Assembly (NCBI GenBank): GCA_023391535.1
Contig: JAEWAU010000044.1
Coordinates: 1 to 64,000, forward strand
Length of the DNA stretch: 64,000 nucleotides
DNA from: Bacillota bacterium
GTDB taxonomy: Bacteria; Bacillota; Clostridia; Oscillospirales; Ethanoligenentaceae
Reading direction: 5' to 3'
Shown here: piece after piece, positions 47,843 to 57,580 of the stretch
Layout: each line of letters opens with the position of its first letter
Numbering within the stretch: the first letter of the stretch is position 1
The notes under the pieces: model-generated
The model's input: the letters and a program-made list of their open reading frames with translations, nothing else
Told to the model about the DNA's origin: nothing
The model's database searches: none
Program-made: the position numbers and the translations under genes

Positions 47843-50020
47843 TCAGCGCGGCAGCACAAGAGCCGGGCCGGTTACCTCAAAAGCGGCCCGGAGCACGGCG
47901 GAGCCGGTGAGCACCGCGCTGCGCGCGTCGGGCTGGCTGCCGCCGGCATAGACGCGGAAAACGCCCGGCTCCAGCATGCAGTTCCCCTCGTTTGTAATAA
48001 GCGCCATCTGCCGCGGCGTAACGGTGAAACGCGCGCGCGCCGCTTCCCCGGGCTTCAGATGCAGCTTTTCCACCCCCGCAAGCTGCCACCGGGGCACGCG
48101 CACGCCGGCCTCGCAATCCTGAAGATACAGCTGCACTGTTTCGTCCGCCTCGAAATCGCCGGCGTTCCGAACCAGCACCTCGGCCTCGACGCTTTCGCCC
48201 GCCGCAATTTTGCCGGCGCTGAGCGTCAGGTTCGTATATTCGAACCGCGTGTAGCTCAGCCCGTAGCCGAAGGGGTAAAGCGGCTCGGCCTTTGAGAAAC
48301 GGTAGGTGCGGTTTTCCATGGAATAGTCGTCAAACGGCGGGAGATCGTCTTCCGAGCGGTAGAAGGTAACCGGAAGCCTGCCGGAGGGCGAGAAATCCCC
48401 GAACAGCAGCGAGGCGACGGCGCGCCCGCCCTGCGCGCCGGGGTACCACGCCTGAACAACGGCTTTCGCGCGTTCGTCGGCCTCGTTCACGGCCAGGGCG
48501 CTGCCCGCGAGCAGCACAACGACCACGGGCCTGCCGGTGTTCAGCACCGCCTCGAGCAGTGCCTGCTGCCTGCCCGGGAGCTGAAGGTTCCGCTTATCGC
48601 CGCTTGCGAATTCATTCGAAGTGTCGCCTTCCTCGCCCTCGATGGAGGAATCCAGCCCGAGGCAGAGCACGGTGACGTCGGCGCGCTCGGCCGCGGAAAC
48701 GGCTTCCGCAAAGCGGTCGTCGGCGTCCGTCAGGTTGCTGGAGCGGTCTTTGAACAAATGGCAGCCTTCGGCGTAATAGACGCGCGCGCCCTTTTGCACG
48801 GCTTCGCGGATGCCCTCGAGCACCGTCACGTATTCCGACGCGGTGCCGCAGTAATTGCCCTCGAGCGCGGCGCGGCTGTCCGCATTGGGGCCGATCACGG
48901 CGATGGAGGAGATCTTCCGGCGGCTAAGCGGCAGGAACGAGCCGCGGTTGCGCAGCAGAACCAGGGATTTCTCGGAAACCTCGAGCGCGAGCCGCCGGTG
49001 CTCTTCGGAGTCGTTTTGTTCATAGGGGATGGAGGCGTAGGGCACATGCGCGGGCGCGTCGAACATCCCCAGACGCATCCGGATGAGCATCAGGTGGTAC
49101 ACGGCCTCGTCGATATCCGCCGGATCGATCAGATGATCCCGGTACGCTTCGAGAAGATGGACGTAGGCACAGCCGCAGTTGAGATCGCAGCCGCTTTTCA
49201 CGGCGAGCACGGAGGATTCCGTCTGGCACTTCGTCACCTTATGCCCCTCGTTAAAATCCCGGATGGCCCAGCAGTCGGAGGTCACATAGCCGCCGAACTT
49301 CCACTCGCCGCGCAGGATGCCGCGCAGGAGAGTCCCGCTGCCGCAGCAGGGCTCGCCGTTGACCCTGTTGTAGGCGCCCATCACGCCCGCCACCCCTGCC
49401 TCCTTCACGGCGGCTTCGAAGGCGGGCAGATAGGTTTCCCAAAGGTCCTTCTGCGACACGACGGCGTTGAACCGGTGGCGCTCCGCCTCGGGCCCGCTGT
49501 GTACGGCAAAATGCTTGGCGCACGCGGCCGCCTTCAGGTATTTGGGGTCTTCGCCCTGAATTCCCCGGATGAACGCCACCGTCAGGCGCGCGGTGAGGTA
49601 CGGGTCCTCACCGTAGCTTTCCTGCCCGCGGCCCCAGCGCGGGTCGCGGAAGATATTGATGGTGGGCGACCAGAAGGTGAGCCCCTTGTAGATTCCGCAA
49701 TCCCCTTTGCGCTGGAACTCGTGGTATTTTGCGCGCCCCTCCGTGGAGATGACGTCCGCCGCGCGGCGGATGAGCGCGGGGTCGAACGTGGCCGCCATGC
49801 CGATGGCCTGCGGGAACATGGTGGCCACCCCGGCGCGCGCCACGCCGTGCAGCGCCTCGCTCCACCAGTTGTAGGCCGGTACGCCGAGACGTTCGATCCC
49901 GCCGGCGCCGTGGAGCATCTGGGAGACTTTTTCCTCCGGCGTCATGCGCTCCGTCAGGTCGCGCGCGCGCTGCTCAAAGCTCAAACCTTCGTCGAGATAT
50001 GCCGGTTTGCCCGTTTCCAT
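47843..50020 (-). CDS. Glycoside hydrolase family 3 (beta-xylosidase/glucosidase type)
   Basis: A 725-aa cytoplasmic glycosidase (no signal peptide). The (beta/alpha)8 domain has NWWSEALHGVA, typical of xylosidase-like GH3 enzymes, KHFAVHSGPE, and the nucleophile Asp249 in VTSDCWAI. The second alpha/beta domain and a C-terminal FnIII-like domain (about 600-700) follow, with PFGYGLSYTRFEY. It is the last gene after the binding protein and permeases and probably cleaves the imported oligosaccharide, xylo- or gluco-type. Confidence 0.93.
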   Translation of the reverse strand: METGKPAYLDEGLSFEQRARDLTERMTPEEKVSQMLHGAGGIERLGVPAYNWWSEALHGVARAGVATMFPQAIGMAATFDPALIRRAADVISTEGRAKYHEFQRKGDCGIYKGLTFWSPTINIFRDPRWGRGQESYGEDPYLTARLTVAFIRGIQGEDPKYLKAAACAKHFAVHSGPEAERHRFNAVVSQKDLWETYLPAFEAAVKEAGVAGVMGAYNRVNGEPCCGSGTLLRGILRGEWKFGGYVTSDCWAIRDFNEGHKVTKCQTESSVLAVKSGCDLNCGCAYVHLLEAYRDHLIDPADIDEAVYHLMLIRMRLGMFDAPAHVPYASIPYEQNDSEEHRRLALEVSEKSLVLLRNRGSFLPLSRRKISSIAVIGPNADSRAALEGNYCGTASEYVTVLEGIREAVQKGARVYYAEGCHLFKDRSSNLTDADDRFAEAVSAAERADVTVLCLGLDSSIEGEEGDTSNEFASGDKRNLQLPGRQQALLEAVLNTGRPVVVVLLAGSALAVNEADERAKAVVQAWYPGAQGGRAVASLLFGDFSPSGRLPVTFYRSEDDLPPFDDYSMENRTYRFSKAEPLYPFGYGLSYTRFEYTNLTLSAGKIAAGESVEAEVLVRNAGDFEADETVQLYLQDCEAGVRVPRWQLAGVEKLHLKPGEAARARFTVTPRQMALITNEGNCMLEPGVFRVYAGGSQPDARSAVLTGSAVLRAAFEVTGPALVLPR

Positions 50021-50117
50021 CTATATTCACCCTCGTTTTTGCCTGTGCGGCATGTTCGGCCGGAATCGCTGCGTTTTCCTTATTCTACCGCAGCTCCGAA
50101 ATCGTTTCTAAGCGCCG

Positions 50118-50993
50118 TCAGCCCTTCACGGCTCCTACGATCAGGCTTTTCTGCACCTGCTCGCTGAGGAAGCAGTAGATGACCAGCGTCGGAACCGTCG
50201 CGATCATCAGCCCCGCGCCGATGGCGCCCCAGTCGGTGTTGTGCGCGCCCGAAAGGGACATAATGCCCACGGTGAGCGTCTTGAGTTTGTCGCTGCTGAT
50301 GAACGTGTTGGCGAACATCAGCTCGTTCCAGGAGGAAAGGAACGTAAAGATGGCCACGGTGGAGATGGCGGGCCGCAGCAGCGGGGCCACGATGTGGTAA
50401 AAGATCTGGTAGATGTTGCAGCCGTCGATGCAGGCGGATTCCTCGATCTCTTTGGGAATATTCCGAATAAAGCCCGTCAGGATAAAAATGCCGATCGGGA
50501 GCGCGAACGCCACGTACGGAATGATCAGAGCCAGATAGGTGTTGAGCAGATGCATCTTGCGCAGAATGACGAACATGGGCAGCAGCGTGGCGTGGATGGG
50601 TACCATGATGCCGAGCAGCACATAGGTGAGGAACACGCCGCTGAGCTTCCAGTGCATCCGCACGATGGCGTACGCCGAGGTGGAAAGCAGCACGGTGGAA
50701 ACGGCGATGGTGGCCGCCGTGACGATGGTGCTGTTGAGCAGATAAAGGCCGACGTTGCCGCTGGTGAACACGGTTGTATAGTTGGAGAAGTGCCACATCT
50801 TGGGGAACCCGAGAACGTTCCCGGCAAAAATATCCTCGTTGTTTTTAAACGAGAACAGAAAAAGCCAGAAAATCGGGTAGATCTGAACCAGCGCATAAAG
50901 CGAGAGGAAAACGAGCAAAATCGTCCGCGGCAGGTTGAATTTTGCGGGTGTTTCCCGGTATGCGGCGGTTTTTTCGAAGGAATTTTCAGCCAT
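50118..50993 (-). CDS. Sugar ABC transporter permease (MalG type, CUT1)
   Basis: A 291-aa inner-membrane permease with six helices and the EAA loop ESACIDGCNIYQIFYHIVAPLLRP that docks the ATPase. It forms a heterodimer with the permease encoded 20 bp upstream. No ATPase gene is in the cluster, as usual for Firmicutes that share an MsmK-like subunit. The short gap before the GH3 gene holds no terminator, so they are probably co-transcribed. Confidence 0.95.
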   Translation of the reverse strand: MAENSFEKTAAYRETPAKFNLPRTILLVFLSLYALVQIYPIFWLFLFSFKNNEDIFAGNVLGFPKMWHFSNYTTVFTSGNVGLYLLNSTIVTAATIAVSTVLLSTSAYAIVRMHWKLSGVFLTYVLLGIMVPIHATLLPMFVILRKMHLLNTYLALIIPYVAFALPIGIFILTGFIRNIPKEIEESACIDGCNIYQIFYHIVAPLLRPAISTVAIFTFLSSWNELMFANTFISSDKLKTLTVGIMSLSGAHNTDWGAIGAGLMIATVPTLVIYCFLSEQVQKSLIVGAVKG

Positions 50994-51013
50994 GGTATTG
51001 TTTCACCCGCCCT

Positions 51014-51898
51014 TTAATACTCTTCGCTTTTGCCGAAGAGCTTTTGGATGATCACCGTGCAGAGCAGGCACTCCGCAATGATGAAGATAGCCATCGCGCT
51101 GCCGTAGCCGTACTGGTAGCGCGAAAAGATCGTGGTATACATCAGCGTGGTGGGCACTTCGGTGGAGTGCAGCGGGCCGCCGCCCGTCATTACATAAACC
51201 AGATCGAACGCCTTGAACGAGCCGGTAACGGCGAAAATGACGCATACCTGCAAAATCGGTTTGAGCAGCGGAATGACGATATGCAGAGAAGTCTGGATTT
51301 CGCTCGCGCCGTCGATGCGGGCCGCCTCCAGAATATCGGTGGAGACGGACTTGGCCGACGCGTACATCAGCAGCATATGGTAGCCGACATACTGCCACAG
51401 CATGGCAACGAAAACCGCGCCCAGAGCCGTGTGCGGGTCCGCCAGCCACATGCGCTGCAGCGATTTGAGGCCCACCGCCTGCAGAATGGTGTTCACGATG
51501 CCGTACTGCGAATCGTAAATTTTCATCCACAGCTGGCCGATCACGACGGTGGAAATGATGACGGGAATAAAATAAACGGTGCGGAAAAACCGTTCGCCCG
51601 GTATTCCGCGCGCCAGAACCAGCGCCAGGATCAGCGCGACCGGAAGCTGGATGCCCACCGAAATCAGCGCCAGAATCAGTGAATTGACCACGGACCGGGG
51701 AAAGCCGTCCGTGTTGTTTACGAACAGATTGATATAGTTCTGAAAGCCGACGAACAGCCCCTTGGAAAAGCCGTTCCAATTCAGCGTGCTGTAATAGATC
51801 GAAAAGAAGATCGGCAGGACAATGATGACGGTAAAAATCAGGAACGTGGGAAAAACGAATAGAAAAAGCGCCTTTTTATCGCGCAGCAATTTTTCCAT
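51014..51898 (-). CDS. Sugar ABC transporter permease (MalF/UgpA type, CUT1)
   Basis: A 294-aa permease with six helices and the EAA loop EAARIDGASEIQTSLHIVIPLLKP. Starts MEKLLRDKKALFLFVFPTFL. AAAGGG is upstream of ATG 51898. It is separated from the binding-protein gene by 317 bp of non-coding, stem-loop-rich DNA but is in the same direction. Confidence 0.95.
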   Translation of the reverse strand: MEKLLRDKKALFLFVFPTFLIFTVIIVLPIFFSIYYSTLNWNGFSKGLFVGFQNYINLFVNNTDGFPRSVVNSLILALISVGIQLPVALILALVLARGIPGERFFRTVYFIPVIISTVVIGQLWMKIYDSQYGIVNTILQAVGLKSLQRMWLADPHTALGAVFVAMLWQYVGYHMLLMYASAKSVSTDILEAARIDGASEIQTSLHIVIPLLKPILQVCVIFAVTGSFKAFDLVYVMTGGGPLHSTEVPTTLMYTTIFSRYQYGYGSAMAIFIIAECLLCTVIIQKLFGKSEEY

Positions 51899-52022
51899 GA
51901 AGCAAGACCCTTTTCTTCGCGGCAGACGGCTTCACCGTCCGGCGCCCGGCATAAGGCCGTCCAGCGCCCGAACCGGGGCGGAAATTACCGCCCGAACCCG
52001 GGCGCGCATGGCCCGATACAGC

Positions 52023-52059
52023 GTTTCCCTGCCAACGGCGATCCGATTGGCAGGGAAAC
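52023..52059 (-). other. Perfect 13-bp stem-loop between binding protein and permease genes
   Basis: GTTTCCCTGCCAA (52023-52035) and TTGGCAGGGAAAC (52047-52059) with an 11-nt loop and no T tract. A second hairpin GGGCGG/CCGCCC lies near 51977-51995. In such operons an intergenic stem-loop often stabilises the upstream binding-protein mRNA, a likely role here. Confidence 0.8.
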
Positions 52060-52143
52060 ACCACCTTGTACGTGTGCGTTCGGCACGTTTTTGAATGTGC
52101 TGCCCGGAAGCGGCGCACCCATTTCCCGAACAAAAAGCATGGA

Positions 52144-52188
52144 AAATCCGCGCCAAAAGCTTTGCTCTGCCGGTTTTGACGCGGATTT
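52144..52188 (-). repeat. Dispersed palindromic element, copy 4
   Basis: AATCCGCGCCAAAAGC, a short centre, then GTTTTGACGCGGATT, same class as the copy at 26404. It lies 28 bp after the binding-protein stop, in the intergenic region of the ABC operon. Confidence 0.82.
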
Positions 52189-52215
52189 GCCCCGCACGCG
52201 GATCGGAAAACGGCA

Positions 52216-53535
52216 TCAGCCTACTTTGGACTGCATCTGCGCGGCGAATTGCTGCGGGGTGATCTGTTTGCCGAACAGGCTCTGAACGAGGTCGTAATGC
52301 GTCTGTGCGTCGTTGCCCGTCAGGTAGAGGTCCCATGCCGGAACGCTGCCCGTGGAGCCCTGCACGATGGTATCCATGATCTGCTTGGAGAGCGGGTCGA
52401 TCTTGCTCTGGTCGAGGCTGTCGTACTTCCACTCCGGAAGGCCGCCGCCCGAAAGATACATGCCGTTGGAGAAGTTTTCGGCCAAATATTTGATGGCCGC
52501 GACCGCCTGGTCCTTATATTTGCTGTTGGCGCTCACGCTGAGAGCGTCGGCGCCGCCGCCTTCATACTCCGTGGCCACGCCTTTGCCGCCCGCGATGGTT
52601 GGGAACGCGATTGCTGACACATGGCCTTTAAGGGAGGAACTGTCGATCACTTCCGCGTCAAAGTTGCCGCCGAAGTACATGGGGATCTTGCCCTGGGTGA
52701 ATTCCGCAACCGCCTGGTCGCGCGTCATGCTCAGAACGTCCTGCGAGAACCCGCCCGCAGTCACCAGGTCTTCCAGCTTCTGCGCGGCGTCCACAAACGC
52801 CTGCTGGTTGAACGAGGCCTTCTTGTTGAGCGCGTCGAGCGTGGTCTGGGCGCCTGCTTCGCGCAGGGCGACGATGTCGAACACCCACATTCCGGGCCAT
52901 TCGTCTTTTTCACCCACGGTCATGGGCGTGATGCCTTTCGCCTTGAAGGCTTTGATATCGGCCATCAGGTCGTCCCACGTCTTGGGCTCGGTGACGTTGT
53001 TCTGCTGGAAAAGCTGCGTGTTGACATACAAAGCGCCCGCCTGCTGATTGTAGGTGAGGCCGTAAACCTTGCCGCTGTATGTAATGTTCGTGAGGGCGCC
53101 GGTGAGCATCTTATCCTTGGTGCCGTCGTTCAAATAGCTGTCGATAGCCAGGATTTTGCCGGCGTCCACGAACGGCTCGGTAAAGCCGCCGGCCCAGGTA
53201 TAGATGATGTCCGGCGCGTCGCCGGCCGCGATGGCCGTTTTGATCTTCAGCTTATAGGCGTTGTTTTCGGTGGCGCTTGCGTTCACCTGCACATTGGGGT
53301 TCGCTTTGTTCCAGGCCGCGATGGTATCCGCCATCGTGTGCTGCGTATCGTTGGTGTAGTTGTTCCAGAACGAAAGAGTGACTTTCTCGGCGGAAGAACT
53401 GGGTTGGGAGGAGGAAGCCCCGGACGTTCCGGAGGAAGATCCGGCCGAGCTGGCCGGATGACTGCATGCCGTCATGCTGGCCGCCAGAGATGCCGCCAGG
53501 GCAAGGACGCCGATTTTGCGGATGAACTGTTTCAT
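52216..53535 (-). CDS. Extracellular sugar-binding lipoprotein
   Basis: A 439-aa substrate-binding protein of the CUT1 ABC system. The signal peptide ends in the lipobox SMTAC, followed by a Ser/Gly linker (about 25-48) and the bilobed family-1 fold (VTLSFWNNY..., PDIIYTWAGG, YGLTYNQQAGALYVN). AAGGAG precedes the ATG. Promoter lies just upstream. First gene of the transport/GH3 unit. Its ligand is probably a xylo- or gluco-oligosaccharide, inferred from the GH3 enzyme. Confidence 0.95.
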   Translation of the reverse strand: MKQFIRKIGVLALAASLAASMTACSHPASSAGSSSGTSGASSSQPSSSAEKVTLSFWNNYTNDTQHTMADTIAAWNKANPNVQVNASATENNAYKLKIKTAIAAGDAPDIIYTWAGGFTEPFVDAGKILAIDSYLNDGTKDKMLTGALTNITYSGKVYGLTYNQQAGALYVNTQLFQQNNVTEPKTWDDLMADIKAFKAKGITPMTVGEKDEWPGMWVFDIVALREAGAQTTLDALNKKASFNQQAFVDAAQKLEDLVTAGGFSQDVLSMTRDQAVAEFTQGKIPMYFGGNFDAEVIDSSSLKGHVSAIAFPTIAGGKGVATEYEGGGADALSVSANSKYKDQAVAAIKYLAENFSNGMYLSGGGLPEWKYDSLDQSKIDPLSKQIMDTIVQGSTGSVPAWDLYLTGNDAQTHYDLVQSLFGKQITPQQFAAQMQSKVG

Positions 53536-53577
53536 ATCTGGTACTCCTTTTCAAATGATTTTCTGTCCCTGCCCATT

Positions 53578-53606
53578 AATATAAACTGAATATTTCAACA
53601 ATTGAA
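53578..53606 (-). promoter_or_regulatory. Promoter of the sugar ABC operon
   Basis: TTCAAT (53606-53601), 17-bp spacer, TATATT (53583-53578), in an A/T-rich gap between yesN-type gene and binding protein. YesN-type regulators usually act just upstream of such a promoter. Confidence 0.6.
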
Positions 53607-53689
53607 TCCAATTTTATTACTGTTATCTATGAATTTTTGACATGGAGCGTTTTTCCAACGGCATTGCGGCCGGAACTCCGGGGCGGCAA

Positions 53690-55315
53690 TCAGGAGGGTA
53701 CCCGCGTCTTGTTTTCAGCGAGCGTTTTGCGGAAATCGCTTACGGAAAGGCCCACGTATTTTTTAAAACAGGTGCTGAAATAATTGGGATCGGGCACGCC
53801 AACCGCTTCGGCAACCGCAAAAACCTTGCTGTCGCTGTTTTTGAGCAGCTCGATGGCCTTTTCCATGCGGAGGGCGGTCAGGTATTCCACGAAGCTGACC
53901 CCCGCCTCTTTTTTGAAGGTCCGGCTGAGGTAGCTCGGGTTGAGGAAGAACTTCTGCGCCACCGAGGCCTGCGTCAGGTCGGCCTCCGCATAGTGCTCCC
54001 CGACGTAGGACTTGATGTCGTCGATAAAGCTGCTGATGCGGCTCGTCTGGTGCTGATTTACGGCGTCCGCCGTCCGGTTCATGACCTTGCGCAGGTACGC
54101 TTTGATATCCGGAAGGGTATCCAGCAAAAAGATGCGGTTGTGCGCCTCCATCTCGAGCCGGTAGACCTCCTCCGGGTCCATCCCCAGCTCGGTAAGCCTG
54201 CGGTAGCACGCGGTGGCGATGTTCACGGCGTGAATGAGGATGGTTTTGAAGGCGGATTTGTCCTGAAAATCCACATTGTCGAGGATTTGTTCGGCCACGC
54301 CGTTTGCGCGGTCCCGCAGCCCCGCCTTCAGGTAGAATTCCAGCTGCACGTACAGCTCGCTGATATCGCCGCCGCGCCCCGCCGCGGAAAGCGGGATGTT
54401 GTCGTACAAAATGACGGTGTTGTTGCCCACCGCGATGCGGAAATGGAGCGCCTCGAGCGATTCCCGGTAGGAACCGCCGATTTTGCCGATCCCCGTTTTC
54501 AGCTGCCCCACGCCGATGCAGACGGCGGCCGAGGCTTCGCGCGCGAGGCCCTCGCGCAGCAGCTCGCACCGCTCATACAGGTCGAGGTTTTCGTCATTGT
54601 TCAGGATTACGATGCGGTTGAGCATATCGGGAAACACAAGCGTATCGCGGCAGCTTTTCAGCTCGTTTTTCACATAATTCTGCGCCTTCATCATCACGAT
54701 GAGGCGGGATTCCTCGTTCTGGCTGCTGCCTTCCATGCTCAGCTGGATCGACGCCACCTGAAAGCTGGAAAACCGGAACCGGATGCCGAGAAACTCCATG
54801 CGCTTTTCAAGCTCGGCCTGATTGGCCGAACCGTCGAGCAGCTCGCTGAAAAAGCGCTCGCGCAAAAACGGCAGATTCGCATAAAGCTGCCTGCGCAGCG
54901 CCTGATATTCCTCGCTGCTTTTGCGCTCGCGCTCGATCTGCGCCTTGATTTTGAGGGCGGTTTTCAGCACCTCCGCGGGATTGATGGGCTTGAGAAGATA
55001 ATCGGAGATGCCCGCCTTGATGCAGCGCTGCGCGTAATCGAACGTATCGAACCCGGTAAGCACCACGATTTTGACGCCCGCGCGCTGCTTGAGTATCATT
55101 TCGCTCAGCGAGATGCCGTCGATGATGGGCATCTGGATATCCGTAAAGACCACGTCGGGGGAAAGCCGCTCCGACAGATTCAGCGCCTCGTCGGCGTCCT
55201 CCGCTTCCCCGACGATCTCGAACCCCAGGCTGCTCCACTCGATGCAGTTGCGCAGAAGGCTGCGCGTAAGATATTCGTCGTCGACGATCAGGGTTTTGAT
55301 TGCGTCATATTCCAT
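53690..55315 (-). CDS. YesN-type response regulator (REC-AraC)
   Basis: A 541-aa transcription factor. The N-terminal receiver has Asp59 (VVFTDIQMPIIDG). A long linker region (about 130-430) precedes an AraC-type double HTH (about 440-541) with PSYLSRTFKKEAGVSFVEYL and YFSTCFKKYVGLS. AGGAG precedes the ATG. It follows the YesM-type kinase by 19 bp and should activate the adjacent sugar operon when the glycan or its binding protein is sensed. Confidence 0.95.
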   Translation of the reverse strand: MEYDAIKTLIVDDEYLTRSLLRNCIEWSSLGFEIVGEAEDADEALNLSERLSPDVVFTDIQMPIIDGISLSEMILKQRAGVKIVVLTGFDTFDYAQRCIKAGISDYLLKPINPAEVLKTALKIKAQIERERKSSEEYQALRRQLYANLPFLRERFFSELLDGSANQAELEKRMEFLGIRFRFSSFQVASIQLSMEGSSQNEESRLIVMMKAQNYVKNELKSCRDTLVFPDMLNRIVILNNDENLDLYERCELLREGLAREASAAVCIGVGQLKTGIGKIGGSYRESLEALHFRIAVGNNTVILYDNIPLSAAGRGGDISELYVQLEFYLKAGLRDRANGVAEQILDNVDFQDKSAFKTILIHAVNIATACYRRLTELGMDPEEVYRLEMEAHNRIFLLDTLPDIKAYLRKVMNRTADAVNQHQTSRISSFIDDIKSYVGEHYAEADLTQASVAQKFFLNPSYLSRTFKKEAGVSFVEYLTALRMEKAIELLKNSDSKVFAVAEAVGVPDPNYFSTCFKKYVGLSVSDFRKTLAENKTRVPS

Positions 55316-55334
55316 GGCTGATCTCCTGTTGCAT

Positions 55335-57056
55335 TTACGGAATTGCGATAGGAAGCGTAATGCTGATTTTGGTGCCCTGCCCCTCGGTGCTTTGAACCTC
55401 CACGAGGCCCGAAGCGTTGAAGTACAGATTGATCCGTTCGATTGTCGTTTTCAGGCCGATTCCCTCCGAGCGGCCGCCGCGGATTTCCTCCAGGCGCCGC
55501 GCGGGGATGCCCGCTCCGTCGTCCTCCACCTCCAGCAGCACCCGGTTTTCCAACAGGGCCGCGCGGATGGTCAGCGTCCCTTTCCCGCGGCGGCAGCGGA
55601 TGCCGTGGTTGATGGCGTTTTCCACAAGGGGCTGCAGCGTGAGCCTGGGCAGCGTGTAGCCGAACGTGCGCTTGTCGATCTCCCGCCTTACCGTGAACTT
55701 ATCCCCGAACCGGAACTGCTGGATGGTGAGGTAATTATCCACGATCACAAGCTCTTTTTCCACCGTGCTTTCCTCGTTGCCCGAGTTGAGAAAGGATTTG
55801 TAGAACGTGCCGAGCGCGACGATCAGGTTGTAGGCCTGCTCGTTCTCCCCCGCCAGCGTAAGGCCGCTGATCGCGTCGAAGGAATTGTAGAGGAAGTGCG
55901 GCTTGATCTCGGCCTGCAGGGCTTCCAGCTCCTTGCGCCGCTTGAGCGACTGCTCCTTGATGATGTTTTCGATGAGCACCCGGATGCGGCGCACCATCGA
56001 ATTGTAGACGTCCTTGAGCTGGCCGATTTCGTCCCTGCCCGTTTTGAGCTGGATCTCGTGCAGGTCGCCGCTTTCCACCCGCTTCATCGACATGGCCAGC
56101 TTGTGAATCGGGTTCGAGATGAAAATGGATACGAACAGAAAAGCGGCCACCAGCAGAAGCCCGAAGAACAGCACGAACAGGATCAGCACGACGACATAGG
56201 TGCCCGACTGCCGCGTGAGTTCGTGGACGGGCGTGATGCATGTGATTTTCCAGCCGAACTCGTTTTCCATGCTGGAGACGATGTAATCCTCGCCTCCGAC
56301 TTTCCGGATGAGGGAGTCCTGCGGGTCCGGGACGCCGTCCGCCAAATGCCCGAGGGGCTTTTCCGGCGCGATGATCGTGCGCCCGAATTCGTCGCGCAGG
56401 TCCACCTGCATGGAATAGGCTCCGTTTTCCTGTGCGATCGACCGGGCGATGTAATCCGTTGAAACGTTCACCACCATATAGCCGATCGGCTTCTGGGTTT
56501 CGAGACTGTTGATGACGCGGATCATCGAAACATAGCTGCCGCTCGCGGAAAACGTGCCTCCGCCGTTGAGCCGCAGCAGATACTGCCCTTTTTTGGCGAG
56601 CATCTCGCGGTACCACGGCGCTTTTTTGATCGCCGCCAGCGTAATTCCCTTGACGAAGAAGTTATCGGTATAGTATTCGTCGCCTTCCAGGTCAAAGACA
56701 TAAATCGAGGAGATCATATCGTTGAAATTCATGGAATCGGCGAAGTAGTTGGTCACCTGCTTCTGAAAGGTGTAGCTGTTGCCGGGATTGCCGCGTGTGA
56801 GCGCGTTTTGCACCATCTGGCTCGAAAGAATGACGATGGATTGATTGTTGAGCGTGGCGAACTGGAAATCCAGGTTGTTGCTCACCGATTTGGTGGTTTC
56901 GCTGGATATCTGCCGCACCGTTTTTCTGGTCGCATTTTCCAGATACCACAGGGAGCTCGTGCTCAGCGAAAAAAACAGCACAAATACCAGAAGGCAGCAG
57001 ACAACCACCTTAAAAGCGATGCGCAAATTCATGTACCAACGGATCAAATGTTTCAT
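55335..57056 (-). CDS. YesM-type sensor histidine kinase
   Basis: A 573-aa kinase. TM1 is at about 12-35, an extracellular dCache-like sensor region spans about 36-285, TM2 at about 290-312, then HAMP, the His-kinase box with His in IKPHFLYNSFDAI, and a HATPase domain (NAINHG, DDGAGIP). ATG 57056 follows GAGGAA; the upstream in-frame ATG lacks a site. Cognate to the YesN-type regulator downstream. The sensor may contact the sugar-bound binding lipoprotein. Confidence 0.94.
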   Translation of the reverse strand: MKHLIRWYMNLRIAFKVVVCCLLVFVLFFSLSTSSLWYLENATRKTVRQISSETTKSVSNNLDFQFATLNNQSIVILSSQMVQNALTRGNPGNSYTFQKQVTNYFADSMNFNDMISSIYVFDLEGDEYYTDNFFVKGITLAAIKKAPWYREMLAKKGQYLLRLNGGGTFSASGSYVSMIRVINSLETQKPIGYMVVNVSTDYIARSIAQENGAYSMQVDLRDEFGRTIIAPEKPLGHLADGVPDPQDSLIRKVGGEDYIVSSMENEFGWKITCITPVHELTRQSGTYVVVLILFVLFFGLLLVAAFLFVSIFISNPIHKLAMSMKRVESGDLHEIQLKTGRDEIGQLKDVYNSMVRRIRVLIENIIKEQSLKRRKELEALQAEIKPHFLYNSFDAISGLTLAGENEQAYNLIVALGTFYKSFLNSGNEESTVEKELVIVDNYLTIQQFRFGDKFTVRREIDKRTFGYTLPRLTLQPLVENAINHGIRCRRGKGTLTIRAALLENRVLLEVEDDGAGIPARRLEEIRGGRSEGIGLKTTIERINLYFNASGLVEVQSTEGQGTKISITLPIAIP

Positions 57057-57091
57057 ACCGTTCCTCACCAATATCCGGCCCAAAGAGCGAT

Positions 57092-57136
57092 AAAATCTGC
57101 GTTAAAAGCTTGCGGCATGGGTTTGGCGCGGATTTT
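57092..57136 (-). repeat. Dispersed palindromic element, copy 5
   Basis: AAATCTGCGTTAAAAGC, centre TTGCGGCATGG, then GTTTGGCGCGGATTTT. On the minus strand it lies just upstream of the kinase start and would be in its leader. Confidence 0.8.
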
Positions 57137-57367
57137 TATCCGCTATTTTGTCAAGATTCGTATCCAATGCGCAGGCGGGCTGCCTGCCGGGGGCATGAAC
57201 GCCGCGCGGCGTTCGGGCGGGGAATTTGGAGAGCACAGGGCTTTGTTCTTCTATTTTACTACTTTTTATTTTCCAATCACGGAATATTTGTGAAAAGTAA
57301 AAAAATCAAAGGTAAAAGTAAAAATAGCAGACGGACAGCGGCACAATTCTGTAAGCGGAAAACCAGG

Positions 57368-57402
57368 GCCGGGGTCTCCGGGCGCCGCCCGAAGACCCCG
57401 GC
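57368..57402. other. Long GC-rich palindrome in a 630-bp gene-free gap
   Basis: GCCGGGGTCT (57368-57377) and AGACCCCGGC (57393-57402) with an inner CGGGC/GCCCG: 15 of 17 possible pairs. No T tract, so perhaps a protein-binding or mRNA-stability site. The gap between the kinase and the DeoR gene otherwise holds palindrome copy 5, A-rich DNA near 57290-57330 and the fructose-operon promoter. Confidence 0.55.
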
Positions 57403-57580
57403 GCGAGGGCACTTCAGGCGGCGCGCGGATGCGCTTTGCCAACGCGGCGGATTTGCGTGCTCGTTTGATTGTTTGCTTGATCGGATGCTCATATGCGACG
57501 TATTCTGCGCTCTTTCGCATCGGGCTTCCGCGCCAATAGGCACAAAACATCCCTGACCGAAAAAATATTTTTATTTTCTA

